64,000 nt of DNA from JAJZQZ01 sp963790415 (GCA_963790415.1 CAWBOK010000009.1:570297-634296), one strand, 5' to 3'. Positions 30,885-39,476 are shown, counted from the stretch's first letter. The notes: a model not told the origin generated them from the letters alone. A program made the numbers and translations.

Positions 30885-31912
30885 ACGGCGGCCTCATCGG
30901 AGAGGGCGCCCCGCGCTTCGGGCAGATCGCGCGCGCGCACCAGCACGTCTGACTTGCCCGCGCCGTCGACGGTGAGACCGTAGACCACCGAGAGTGCGTC
31001 GTGCCGCACCATCGCTTCGATGCCGGCGCTCCTCAACTTGGCCACGATGATCTCGGCCTCTATCGGGTCGTAGACGACGGCCAGTACCGCGATCCCGCCT
31101 TCCGCTTCCGACGCGACGCCGACTTCTTCCCTATCCTTGGCTCCTGCCGCACCCCCGGCTACCACCGCGCCGGCCAGCAGACGCGCGCCCAACTGATGCC
31201 CGGCCACGGCTAGATCCTCCACGTGCTGCAGGAAGCCCGCCCGCCGAGGAAAGAGCATGACGCACTCGGCCGGCATGCCGTCTTCCGCCAAGCCCAGGCG
31301 AACTCCCAGTGGCAGATAGGGCAGGAAGGGGACGCTCCACATCACCTCGCAGTCGTCCTCCGCGCCGACGGCGGCGGCCCCGCGTTGACCGTCCACAGGC
31401 ACCCCGCCGAGTGCACGGGCCGCAGTGGCGAACGCCCGGCCGTCGTGGCCGAACCGCCGGATCAGCGGGACCTCGACGTGCCCGCGGAAACCGGCCGCGT
31501 ACGCCACAGACCCCGGAATACCTCGGAAGCGCACCGGATCCGAGAGATCCAGCCGACCGGCCGACCGTACCAGGTAGTGAAGCACGATCACGGCCTCGGC
31601 AACGGTGGCCTCTACGGCAAACTCACCCTGCACGACGCAGACGCGCCCCTCCGGATAGGTGACCTGGAAGAATCGGTCCAGATATGGCAGCCGGAAGATG
31701 CCGGCGGCGGGCACCCGGCCGGCGTCGGTCGGGTCTGGCGGGGCCGGGACGGTGGGGTCTGGCGGGGCCGGTCCGGCGGACTCAGGCACTGCCGCCTCGG
31801 CGACCGAAGTCGTGAACACCGCCCCGGCGCAGTGTGCCATCACGTCGGGCGTTCCCGAGGCGAACTCCCTTCGCGCTTCTTCCAGCGCCCTGGCATAGCC
31901 GCCGCCTTCCAA
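30881..31912 (-). CDS. DUF3786-DUF2007 two-domain protein
   Basis: About 343 residues. The central part resembles DUF3786, a domain common in anaerobes: DPVRFRGIPGSVAYAAGFRG, then LPYLPLGVRLGLAEDGMPAE and CVMLFPRRAGFLQHVEDLAV. The C-terminal 75 residues resemble DUF2007 signal-transducing domains: AVVYDPIEAEIIVAKLRSAG, then VLVRARDLPEARGAL. A proline-rich duplication (PAPPDPTVPAPPDPT) lies near residue 60. Start: the TTG at 31912 has GGAGGAAGG upstream; the frame is open to 32038 but overlaps the divergent radical SAM gene. It is translationally coupled to the asparaginase-GNAT gene. Biochemical function is unknown. Confidence 0.72.
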   Translation of the reverse strand: MEGGGYARALEEARREFASGTPDVMAHCAGAVFTTSVAEAAVPESAGPAPPDPTVPAPPDPTDAGRVPAAGIFRLPYLDRFFQVTYPEGRVCVVQGEFAVEATVAEAVIVLHYLVRSAGRLDLSDPVRFRGIPGSVAYAAGFRGHVEVPLIRRFGHDGRAFATAARALGGVPVDGQRGAAAVGAEDDCEVMWSVPFLPYLPLGVRLGLAEDGMPAECVMLFPRRAGFLQHVEDLAVAGHQLGARLLAGAVVAGGAAGAKDREEVGVASEAEGGIAVLAVVYDPIEAEIIVAKLRSAGIEAMVRHDALSVVYGLTVDGAGKSDVLVRARDLPEARGALSDEAAV

Positions 31913-32002
31913 TCGGCCACCTTCCTCCGTCTGATCGTTCTTCGTTGGCCCAAGAATAGCGCGACCGGCCCGTTCGAGTCTCTCGCCCACGCAGTCGACT
32001 GC

Positions 32003-32008
32003 TACAAT
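32003..32008 (+). promoter_or_regulatory. Candidate -10 box for the radical SAM gene
   Basis: TACAAT, close to the sigma-70 consensus, lies in the divergent gap. No convincing -35 hexamer is seen 16-18 bases upstream. Transcription from here would give a leader of about 50 bases ending in the AGGAGG at 32055-32060. Confidence 0.35.
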
Positions 32009-32010
32009 CG

Positions 32011-32964
32011 ATGCACCGTCCCGACCGTCGAAGGTCACGAGACCACGTTCGGAGAGGAGGCACTCTGCGCTACGAAGGCCAGATCTACCGGCCTCCCTGT
32101 GAGGCGCACAGCCTCATCATCCAAGCGACGGTCGGCTGCCCCTGGAACCGGTGCACGTTCTGCGGCATGTACAAGGACAGGCGGTTCCACGCGCGTCTCC
32201 TGGACGATGTGCTCGCCGACCTGGAGGCCGCCCGCGACGCGTACCCCCGCGTGCCGTCACTCTTCTTGGCCGACGGCAACACCATCGCTCTACCCACGGA
32301 CCATCTGCTTTCGATCCTCGGTCACGCCCGGCGACTGTTCCCCGAACTCGAGCACGTAGGCATGTACGGCGGCGCCCGCTACCTGGCCCCCGGCGTCCGG
32401 CCGGGGCTGGGAGAGCCGAAGTCGCCGGCCGAGCTCGGGGCGCTGCGAGGAGCCGGCCTCTCGATCGTCTATCTAGGCCTGGAGAGCGGCGACGACGAGA
32501 CACTGCGCCGGGTCAAGAAGGGCGTCACCGCGGAAGAGATGATCGCCGCCGGCAGGGCGCTCAAGGACGCCGGCTTCCCCGTGAGCCTCTACGTGCTGAT
32601 CGGGCTGGGGGGCCGCGAACGCTCCCAAGACCACGCCCGAGCCACCGCCGCCGCCATCAACGCGATCGGGCCGGACATCGTCCGGCCCCGCACCCTCTAC
32701 ATCCAAGAGGATACGCCGCTTTGGCACCAGCGCCGCCGCGGCGACTTCGTCGAGGCCGGCCCCCGAGAAGCACTGCTGGAGGTCCGCACCCTACTCGAGC
32801 GGATCGAGGTGCCGGTGACACTCCTGTCCGACCACATCACCAACTACCTGCCTCTGCGTGGTCGGCTGCTCGGCGACCGCGACGCGCTCATCGAGCGCAT
32901 CGACCGCACTTTGGCCGACGACGACCTCTCGAGGCTCAGACCCGACCACTTCGACCACCTATAG
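32011..32964 (+). CDS. Radical SAM protein (Elp3/coproporphyrinogen-oxidase-like)
   Basis: Binds a 4Fe-4S cluster through CPWNRCTFCGMY (CxxxCxxC) near residue 43. It continues with SLFLADGNTIALPTDHLLSI, MYGGARYLA, SIVYLGLESGDDETLRRVKK and SLYVLIGLGGRERSQDHA, the usual radical SAM TIM-barrel. The substrate is unknown. The first ATG is at 32011, but homologous sequence begins RYEGQIYRPPCEAHSLIIQ and a strong AGGAGG site lies four bases before a CTG at 32065, so translation may start there at a non-standard codon. It ends overlapping the convergent HD-domain gene by six bases. Confidence 0.88.
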   Translation: MHRPDRRRSRDHVRRGGTLRYEGQIYRPPCEAHSLIIQATVGCPWNRCTFCGMYKDRRFHARLLDDVLADLEAARDAYPRVPSLFLADGNTIALPTDHLLSILGHARRLFPELEHVGMYGGARYLAPGVRPGLGEPKSPAELGALRGAGLSIVYLGLESGDDETLRRVKKGVTAEEMIAAGRALKDAGFPVSLYVLIGLGGRERSQDHARATAAAINAIGPDIVRPRTLYIQEDTPLWHQRRRGDFVEAGPREALLEVRTLLERIEVPVTLLSDHITNYLPLRGRLLGDRDALIERIDRTLADDDLSRLRPDHFDHL

Positions 32965-33513
32965 CCCGATCTCCGAGGCGACACCCTTCATGGCCTCGAG
33001 GCCGAGACCCAGGAACTCTTCGAGCGGGATGCCGAGTTCCTCGCAGGTGGCGATGTCCTCCCGTCTCGCGCCACGGGCGAACGACGGCTCCTTGAACCGC
33101 TTCTTCAGGCTCTTCAGCTCCACGAGGGCGAGCTTCTTCTCGGGGCGGATGAGGGCGGCCGCGGTGATCAGCCCGGTCAGAGGATCGGCCGAGAACAGCG
33201 CCCGGTCGAAGCGCGACTCGATGCTGGATCCGTTCGCCGGGTTGTGGGCCCGGATGGCCTGGAGGATCTCCGGGTCTTCGAGACCCGCACTCTGCAGCCA
33301 CTCCACCGTGCGCAGACCGTGCAGCTCCATGGTCTCCGCGGTCTCTTCCGCATCCAGGTCGTGGACCAGACCCGCCAGGGCCCAACGCCCACGGTCTTCC
33401 CCTAACCGATCGGCAAGCGCCGCCATGATGGCCTCGGTCGCCAGCATGTGGTTGATCATGTTCTCGTTGGAGACATGCTCCCTGACCAGGCTCAACGCCC
33501 TCTCTCTGTCCAC
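32959..33513 (-). CDS. HD-domain metal-dependent phosphohydrolase
   Basis: 184 residues. HD motif residues are seen in NHMLATEAIMAALADRLG and LAGLVHDLDAEETAETMELH, followed by AIRAHNPANGSSIESRFDRA and LFSADPLTGLITAAALI. This is the short HDIG-type family that often acts on nucleotides or oligonucleotides. The GTG at 33513 has GAGGAGGAG. It is last in a same-strand run with NUDIX, threonine aldolase, aldolase and AOR genes, with an 85-base gap to the NUDIX stop. Confidence 0.85.
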   Translation of the reverse strand: MDRERALSLVREHVSNENMINHMLATEAIMAALADRLGEDRGRWALAGLVHDLDAEETAETMELHGLRTVEWLQSAGLEDPEILQAIRAHNPANGSSIESRFDRALFSADPLTGLITAAALIRPEKKLALVELKSLKKRFKEPSFARGARREDIATCEELGIPLEEFLGLGLEAMKGVASEIGL

Positions 33514-33598
33514 TCTCTCCTCCTCGTGATCGCCGCGGCACTTGCCGAGGCGGGTCTAGTCTCAGGCGATCTCCCACCTCAGGCGATCTCCAACACGG

Positions 33599-34085
33599 TC
33601 AGGCGAGATCCAGCAATGCGCCGGCGAGGGTGGTCACCCGCACCACATCGGCGGGGTCCCACGGGGTGAGACCGTCGTGCGCCATCTCCACCCACTCGCG
33701 GGCCGTCACCCAGCGATGGTCGGCGGCCTCCGCGGGATCCAGACACACCGGCGGAGCGGCCGCCGATCGAGCGACAGGCCATGTGCACCCCCACCGTGCG
33801 CTCGCCCTTATGCATGGTGACGTAGGCGAAGCACGGCCCCCCCGTCAGCACCCGCAGCCCGACTTCCTCCATCAACTCCCGGTGCAGGGCGTCCGCGAGG
33901 CTCTCGCCCCGTTCCACCCGGCCGCCTGGAGGTCCCCAAGACTCCGGCCCGCGCGGGGCACGGATCAACAACCACCGCCCCTCGGCCGGCTCGCGAACGA
34001 TGGCGACCACCGCAAGGCGCACGTAGGGAGCTTCCGGATCGGCCGCCGGCCCGCTTCCCACAACGGCCGCCGCCGAGCCGATCAT
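33599..34085 (-). CDS. NUDIX hydrolase, frameshifted
   Basis: The NUDIX box is intact: GGRVERGESLADALHRELME followed by EVGL (GX5EX7REUXEEXGU). The upstream core is VRLAVVAIVREPAEGRWLLI and ESWGPPGG, the downstream part FAYVTMHKGERTVGVHMA. The frame breaks near 33766-33771; the repaired frame gives VCLDPAEAADHRWVTAREWV and ends LAGALLDLA at the TGA at 33599. Corrected length is about 161 residues. It cleaves a nucleoside diphosphate linked to some other group; the substrate cannot be told. The ATG overlaps the threonine aldolase stop by four bases. Confidence 0.82.
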
Positions 34086-35164
34086 CCGGAAACCCCGCCG
34101 CCCAGGGACGACAGCACGCGCACGGCCGCCTCGGCCGCCCGCGCCACCTGTTCTCTGCTCACGTCCATGTGGGTCACGAACCTCACCCGCGTCGCGTCTG
34201 CCGCAATGGCGAGCACCCCGGCCGCGGCCAATGCGGGCACCGCTTCAGCCGGAGTCGATCCACAGCCGGAGAGTTCCACGATGACGATATTCGACTGCAC
34301 CGGGTGCGGTATCTCGAGCCCTTCAACCTCCCGCAACCTCTCGGCCAGAAGAGCGGCCGTGGCGTGATCGTCGGCCAACCGCTGCACGTGGTGATCGAGC
34401 GCATACAGGCACGCCGCCCCCAAGATGCCCACCTGCCGCATGCCGCCCCCGTACTTCTTCCGGTGGAAACGGGCTTCCGAGATGAAGTCGCGCGTGCCCG
34501 CGATCATCGAGCCCACAGGCGCACCCAGACCCTTGGAGAAGCACACCGACACCGAGTCGACCGGGGCCGCGTAGTCCGCCAGGGGGATCCCGGTGGCCAC
34601 GTGGGCGTTCCAGAGCCGCGCCCCGTCGAGGTGGACCGCCAACCCGGCCTCGTGCGCGACGGTCGCGACGGCCGTCACCGCCTCGACCGGCCAGATGGTC
34701 CCTCCGGCGCGGTTGTGGGTGTTCTCGAGCACCACGAGCCGGGAGCGGGCGAAGTGTTCCTGCCTGGGCAACACCGCCCGGCGCACGTCGTCGGGGGCGA
34801 GAACACCGTGGACCCCCCGCAGCGCCCGGAGCTGCACGCCGGCGAGCGCCGCCGCCGCTCCGCCCTCGTAGTTCAGCACGTGTCCGCCCTCGTGGATGAG
34901 CACCTCGTCGCCCGGCCGCGTATGGGTGCGCACGCAGAGCTGGTTGGCCATGGTGCCCGACGGCACGAAGAGCGCGGCCTCCTTGCCCAGGAGAGCGGCG
35001 ACCCGTTCCTGCAACAGGTTGATCGTAGGGTCTTCCCCGAAGACATCGTCGCCGACCGCGGCCTCGGCCATGGCCCTGCGCATCTCGGGTGTGGGTCGAG
35101 TGACCGTGTCACTGCGTAGATCGATCGCGTCGCCGACTTCGGGCACGGACGCCTCCTTCACCAT
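34082..35164 (-). CDS. ltaE: Low-specificity L-threonine aldolase
   Basis: PLP enzyme splitting threonine or allo-threonine into glycine and acetaldehyde. Seen: AIDLRSDTVTRPTPEMRRAM, GDDVFGEDPTINLLQERVAA, FVPSGTMANQLCVRTHTRPG, EGGHVLNYEGGAAA, LENTHNRAGG, HLDGARLWNA and the PLP lysine in SVCFSKGLGAPVGSMIAG. 360 residues, usual length. The ATG at 35164 overlaps the class II aldolase stop by seven bases; an internal GTG shortly downstream, with AAGGAGG, is an alternative. Context: upstream AOR could oxidise the acetaldehyde, and gcvT/gcvPA elsewhere in the window could use the glycine. Confidence 0.95.
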   Translation of the reverse strand: MVKEASVPEVGDAIDLRSDTVTRPTPEMRRAMAEAAVGDDVFGEDPTINLLQERVAALLGKEAALFVPSGTMANQLCVRTHTRPGDEVLIHEGGHVLNYEGGAAAALAGVQLRALRGVHGVLAPDDVRRAVLPRQEHFARSRLVVLENTHNRAGGTIWPVEAVTAVATVAHEAGLAVHLDGARLWNAHVATGIPLADYAAPVDSVSVCFSKGLGAPVGSMIAGTRDFISEARFHRKKYGGGMRQVGILGAACLYALDHHVQRLADDHATAALLAERLREVEGLEIPHPVQSNIVIVELSGCGSTPAEAVPALAAAGVLAIAADATRVRFVTHMDVSREQVARAAEAAVRVLSSLGGGVSG

Positions 35165-35733
35165 TCGCCGTATCTATCGCTGTCCCGCCGGAACTCGACC
35201 GGTGTGATCCCCGCCAACCTTGTCAGATAGAGGACGCGGGCCGAGGCTTCGAAGGTGCTCGATAACTGGTAGGCCTCTTCCAGCAGATGCCCGGTGGCAA
35301 AGAGGCCATGGCCTCGGAGCATACACAACCTGCACTCACCGAGGCGGGCGCTGATCGCTTCGGCCATCTCCTCCGACCCCACCGTGCGCTCGGCGACCAC
35401 CACCGGCACCCGCTTGAAGAGATACGACCCTTCCGAGTCGATGGGGATGATCTCGTCCTGCGCGAGAGACAGCACCACGCCGTGGGGAGGGTGTGTGTGG
35501 AGGATCGCCTGAGCCGCCGTGTGCGCGTAGATGGCGCGGTGCGTCAGGATCTCGCTGGAGGCAAGCACGATGCCGCTGTCATCGCGGTCTATGCCGGTCT
35601 CGATCAGGTCCTCGGGTCTCAGGCGCCCCAGCATCGAACCGCGGCGGGTGATGACCAACCGATCGCCGATGCGCACCGATATGTTGCCCGCGTGAGAGCT
35701 GACCAGACCCGACACGAAACAGTCGCGCCCCAC
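35158..35733 (-). CDS. Class II aldolase/adducin family protein
   Basis: 191 residues from the GTG at 35733, four bases past the AOR stop. A zinc sugar-phosphate aldolase fold is shown by LVSSHAGNISVRIGDRLVIT, RRGSMLG, the metal ligands HTHPPHG and the later His in LRGHGLFATG. Relatives include fuculose-phosphate and ribulose-phosphate aldolases and methylthioribulose-phosphate dehydratase; the substrate cannot be assigned. The short N-terminus fits small members of the family. Longer readings run into AOR coding sequence. Tight spacing on both sides indicates one operon. Confidence 0.87.
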   Translation of the reverse strand: MGRDCFVSGLVSSHAGNISVRIGDRLVITRRGSMLGRLRPEDLIETGIDRDDSGIVLASSEILTHRAIYAHTAAQAILHTHPPHGVVLSLAQDEIIPIDSEGSYLFKRVPVVVAERTVGSEEMAEAISARLGECRLCMLRGHGLFATGHLLEEAYQLSSTFEASARVLYLTRLAGITPVEFRRDSDRYGEW

Positions 35734-35737
35734 GTCC

Positions 35738-37684
35738 CTATACTGCTCGTAGATGGCGCCCCTCCCCCTGCCGATGATCCCCCCGCGGAGCCTCCCCGAG
35801 TGGATCCCCCGGCCTGCGGCCGTCGGTCGACGGCCCGCCGGCGGCGGCCGCGAGGGTATGCAGCCGGGCCGCCTGCTCCTCGAGCCGCAGCATACGTATC
35901 TTGGCCGGCGCCGGCACACCCGCCGCGGTCCAGCCCCGCGCCCGGTAGTACTCATCGAGCATGGCCGTTAGGTCGATGGCGCGACCCGCGGCTGGTCCCT
36001 CGCTGTGCGGCTCGTCGAGGACCCGCCGAGGCAGCGTGTCGTCCCGTGCCGAGAAACCGGCCGCCAGGTTCCACATGCGCTCGAGGTTCCAGATGCGCTC
36101 ACCTATCAGTTGGGTGTCCCGTTCGGAGATGGACTCGCCTGTGACGGCCCCCAGCATCCGCGAGAGCAGCTCGTCGCCGAATGCGAAGCCGGCGAACGTG
36201 CAGAGGCATGCCGAGTCGAACACCGCCGCTTGATGCTGAAGGGTCACGAGGACGCCCGATTTTCCCCTGTCCTCAAAGCGATCGACCAGCTTGGGGATGC
36301 CCAGGAGCTCCGGGCCCAACATGTTCCCGCGCAGGTGACAGGCACCCCGGTTCGAGGTGGCATACGCGAGTCCCTGCCCGTGCATCCCCCGAGGATCGTA
36401 GGCGGGGAGTTCGAGCCCCTTCACGTGCATGGCCGACTCGGGATGTCCGTAGCGGGCGGCGAAACGGGCGGACCCGTCCGCGAGCTCAGCCCCGAAACCC
36501 CGGCCCACGCCCGCCTGGAGCACCAACTCGAGTAGCCGGGCCCCGTCCCCGAACCCCAGAGCCCGGCCGAGCACGCCTGCTTCCCCCAACTCCATGGCAC
36601 ACGCGATGGTAGCGCCGAGAGAGATCGTGTCCAAGCCGAACTCGGCGCAGAGACGGTTGGCCTCCTGTATGGTCTCGAGATCGGCGACGCCGCAGTCCGC
36701 ACCGAAAGCCCACAGGGTCTCATACTCCGGCCCCTCACCCGTATTCACCCGGCGCGTGCACCGGATGCGGCACCCGAAGCATCCCTGTCTTCCTCGGGTC
36801 ATCTGGTCGCGCATCGCCTCTCCACAGATGGCGTTTACTCCATCCCACATGGTGGTGCGGTAGTTGAGGGCCGGGAGCGCCCCCGCCTGGTGGACGATCC
36901 GCATGAGCACGGCCGTGCCGAACTCAGGCAGTGCCCGACTGGTGACCGGGTTCGCCGCGAGCTGCTTCTCGGCCTCGTAGACCAAGAACTCCAGACGGCC
37001 GCGGTCTGCCACATCGAGGTCTCGATCGCCGGCCACCGCCACGGCGAACACGCGCTTGGCACTGAGCACGGCGCCGAGACCGCCGCGGCCGAAGCTCCGG
37101 CGGTCGTCGGTGCGCAACGACCCAAGGAACGCGCCCCTGCGTCCCGCGACGGAGGGGAACACCATGCTGAACCCGGGCCCCAGCCCGGCCCGTAGACCCT
37201 CCACCGTACGCGACGAGGTGAGACCTACATCGAGTGGGTCTATCTCCGGCCACACGTCGCGCAGCGGGACCACGCGCACGGGAGTCGGGGCACCTCGACC
37301 ACATCGCCCGTCGATCACCACCACGGACCACTCGGAACAGCACCCGAGCAGGACCAGCGCGTCCAGACCGGCCTGACGCAGGCGCACGCCGAACCGTCCT
37401 CCCGCGTTGCCGTCGAAGATCGTCCCTGTGAGCGGGGAGAGACCCACAGCCGCGAACCGGCCGGACGATGGGGCCGCCGTGCCTGTGAGCGGGCCCGCGG
37501 AAAGGATGAAGGGCTGCGCGGACTCCAGGACCGGCCGCGCCGGGAAGCCGAACTCAGCCATGAGGGCTACGCCATACCCTCGACCGCCCAGGAAGTCCCG
37601 TCGCAGACCGGGACGATCGACCCACTCGACCGCGCCATCATCCAACGAGCAGAGCACTGAGTTGCCGGTCCAACCGTGCGTCAC
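35738..37684 (-). CDS. aor: Aldehyde:ferredoxin oxidoreductase (tungsten enzyme)
   Basis: 648 residues. AOR oxidises aldehydes to acids with ferredoxin as acceptor, using tungstopterin and a 4Fe-4S cluster. Seen: DFLGGRGYGVALMAEF, ILSAGPLTGTAAPSSGRFAA, FDGNAGGRFGVRLRQAG, SFGRGGLGAVLSAKRVFAVA, the cluster motif CFGCRIRC (CxxCxxxC) near residue 304, the cofactor loop AEFGLDTISLG, and the fourth Cys in ACLCTFAGFA. Key ligands appear intact. A Gly/Pro-rich C-terminal extension of about 30 residues is unusual. It heads the aldolase-threonine aldolase-NUDIX-HD run. Strong sign of an anaerobe. Confidence 0.94.
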   Translation of the reverse strand: MTHGWTGNSVLCSLDDGAVEWVDRPGLRRDFLGGRGYGVALMAEFGFPARPVLESAQPFILSAGPLTGTAAPSSGRFAAVGLSPLTGTIFDGNAGGRFGVRLRQAGLDALVLLGCCSEWSVVVIDGRCGRGAPTPVRVVPLRDVWPEIDPLDVGLTSSRTVEGLRAGLGPGFSMVFPSVAGRRGAFLGSLRTDDRRSFGRGGLGAVLSAKRVFAVAVAGDRDLDVADRGRLEFLVYEAEKQLAANPVTSRALPEFGTAVLMRIVHQAGALPALNYRTTMWDGVNAICGEAMRDQMTRGRQGCFGCRIRCTRRVNTGEGPEYETLWAFGADCGVADLETIQEANRLCAEFGLDTISLGATIACAMELGEAGVLGRALGFGDGARLLELVLQAGVGRGFGAELADGSARFAARYGHPESAMHVKGLELPAYDPRGMHGQGLAYATSNRGACHLRGNMLGPELLGIPKLVDRFEDRGKSGVLVTLQHQAAVFDSACLCTFAGFAFGDELLSRMLGAVTGESISERDTQLIGERIWNLERMWNLAAGFSARDDTLPRRVLDEPHSEGPAAGRAIDLTAMLDEYYRARGWTAAGVPAPAKIRMLRLEEQAARLHTLAAAAGGPSTDGRRPGDPLGEAPRGDHRQGEGRHLRAV

Positions 37685-37853
37685 GGAGCCTCCGGGTACC
37701 TGGTATCGGGCATACGGGCCTCACGGCCCACGTTGATTCTACCAAAGGCCCCGCGGGCGGCGGATGCAACCCCTTGCCGTAGCTCCTGCGCACGAGCGAT
37801 ACCGGGCGGGCAAGATGATTCTGCGACGCCGCGGCGAATTGAGTTGCACGACC

Positions 37854-38783
37854 ATGAACGCGCCGCCCCCCGTAACCTGCCGTGTCTGCGGAACCGAGAA
37901 CCGACCCACACGTCTCTTCTGCTCGAACTGCGGTAACTACCTGCAGGCCGAGGGCGAAGATACCTGGGAGGAACTGCCCCCGCGTTCCGCCGCGGCGCCT
38001 GTCGCGCCGCCGCCCGGGTCGGGACCCGCGTCTCGGCCGGCTGCGGACGGGTGGCCGGTTCGTGAGTCGTGGGAGGTTCCCGTCGCGTCCATCGCAGGAG
38101 AGTCCCCCGGCGGAAGCCGCAGCCGCCTTGTCGGCGTGGCTCTGCTCCTGCTGCTCCTCGCCGTCGCCGTCGCACTCGGCGCACTGGTCTACGCGACGCT
38201 GTTCTCGGGCGACGGCTCGGACGATCTCGGTGGAGCGAGCACGTCGACAACCTCGGGCGCCGCCGGCACGTCGACGTCCACAACGACCGGCGCGAACCCC
38301 GGATCTACGACGTCGTCGGCCGTTCCGGGAACTACGCTGGCAAAAGGGCAGTCGCTCTCGCCGACGTCCGTAAAGGCCTCGTCGGTCCTCCCCTCGGAGA
38401 ACGGCATCACCTACGAGTCTGGCAACCTGTTCGACGGCCTGCTCGAGACCGCCTGGCAAGAAGGTGCGGACGGCGGTGGCGAAGGCGAGTGGGTGCAGTT
38501 CGACTTCGGCCGCGAGACCACGCTGTCGGCGATGGAGATCGCCAACGGCTATCAGAAGGACAGCTCTCGCTTCTCCAATAATCCCCGGGTCGAGACGCTC
38601 CGTATCGAGTATTCCGACGGCACGACCCAGCAGGTGCACCTCTACGACGACACCGGTTTCCAGGAGATCGCACTTGCTCCAAAGCCGACCGAATGGCTCC
38701 GTTTGACGATCCTGTCGGTCTATCCGGGGGACCAATGGGATGACGCCGGGTTCTCTGAGGTGCATCTGTTCGAAGCCGGGTAA
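37854..38783 (+). CDS. Zinc-ribbon membrane protein with discoidin-like domain
   Basis: About 309 residues from the ATG at 37854. An N-terminal zinc ribbon (CRVCGTENRPTRLFCSNCGNY, two CxxC pairs) is followed by a Pro/Ala-rich segment and one membrane helix (LVGVALLLLLLAVAVALGAL, about residues 85-105). A Thr/Ser-rich stalk then leads to a C-terminal jelly-roll domain like the NADase-type glycan-binding/discoidin family (DGLLETAWQEG, WVQFDFGRETTLSAMEIANG, WLRLTILSVYPGDQWDDAGF). The cytoplasmic ribbon and external sugar-binding-like domain suggest envelope sensing or anchoring. Transcribed away from aor. The start is chosen by the zinc-ribbon onset; the frame is open to 37764. Confidence 0.82.
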   Translation: MNAPPPVTCRVCGTENRPTRLFCSNCGNYLQAEGEDTWEELPPRSAAAPVAPPPGSGPASRPAADGWPVRESWEVPVASIAGESPGGSRSRLVGVALLLLLLAVAVALGALVYATLFSGDGSDDLGGASTSTTSGAAGTSTSTTTGANPGSTTSSAVPGTTLAKGQSLSPTSVKASSVLPSENGITYESGNLFDGLLETAWQEGADGGGEGEWVQFDFGRETTLSAMEIANGYQKDSSRFSNNPRVETLRIEYSDGTTQQVHLYDDTGFQEIALAPKPTEWLRLTILSVYPGDQWDDAGFSEVHLFEAG

Positions 38784-38844
38784 CGCGACAGCCTGGGCTC
38801 ACACACGGCCGGTTCACCCCCGCATGGGGGAGCAGCGTAGCTGC

Positions 38845-39189
38845 CTAGCGCGTGTCGGCAAGCGCCTCAAGTGCGTCCTCAACGGCGGCTTTCAGCCTGG
38901 GCAGATCATCTCGAACGATCTCCCATACCCGCTCGAGGTCGACTCCCAGGTAATCGTGCACAAGCACGTTGCGAAACGCCGAAATGGCGCGCCACTCCAC
39001 CTCGGGATGCGCCTCCCGTACGGCCTCGGAAAGCCGCTGAGTCGACTCGGCCAGAGTCTGTAGATTCCGCAAGACCGCATCTTGGGTCTTCACGTCGTGG
39101 CTGAAGACGTCCTTGCCCTCTCGGGTGTACTGCTCGATGCGGGTGATGCTCTCCTTGACGTGCAGCAGATAGAGGAACTCGCGATTCAA
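38845..39189 (-). CDS. hepT: HepT-like toxin of HepT-MntA module
   Basis: 114 residues, helical HEPN fold. The catalytic RX4HXY motif is seen as RNVLVHDY (about residues 73-80), with the family hallmark VWEIVRDDLPRLKAAV after it. HEPN toxins cleave RNA, and the partner MntA inactivates the toxin by adding AMP to the motif tyrosine. The ATG overlaps the mntA stop by four bases (ATGA), so the antidote is made first. It lies convergent to the zinc-ribbon gene. Confidence 0.9.
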   Translation of the reverse strand: MNREFLYLLHVKESITRIEQYTREGKDVFSHDVKTQDAVLRNLQTLAESTQRLSEAVREAHPEVEWRAISAFRNVLVHDYLGVDLERVWEIVRDDLPRLKAAVEDALEALADTR

Positions 39190-39476
39190 AGGGGCTTCGC
39201 CTCGCCGAGCACCTCGTCACGAACGTACTCATGCAGGGCGGCTTCAGTCACTATGTCGACTTCGCAGCCCAGCAGATCTTCCAGGTCGACGATCAAACCG
39301 GCAGGGAACCACGAAGAATGGACCGGTGCGACGTCTACGAGCAGATCAAGGTCGCTTCCGAGCCCGGCATCGCCCCTCGCGACCGACCCGAAGACGCGGA
39401 TGTTCCGCGCTCCATGCCGCTCCGCTATGCGCAGAATCTCGTCGCGCCGGGCTTTCACCACTTCCGAGACGGTCAT
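39186..39476 (-). CDS. mntA: MntA-like minimal nucleotidyltransferase antitoxin
   Basis: 96 residues. The nucleotidyltransferase motif GSX10DXD reads GSVARGDAGLGSDLDLLVD (about residues 31-49), and a third acidic residue is in LGCEVDIVTEAA. MntA AMPylates the HepT tyrosine. The ATG at 39476 has GGGGGGAG. It overlaps hepT by four bases. The pair is compact and lacks neighbouring integrase or repeats, so mobility is not evident here. Confidence 0.92.
   Translation of the reverse strand: MTVSEVVKARRDEILRIAERHGARNIRVFGSVARGDAGLGSDLDLLVDVAPVHSSWFPAGLIVDLEDLLGCEVDIVTEAALHEYVRDEVLGEAKPL

Noticed and set aside
38817..38830. CCCCC-GCAT-GGGGG hairpin as a bidirectional terminator between the zinc-ribbon and hepT genes
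   Set aside because: Only five base pairs and no T run; too weak to list as a feature.
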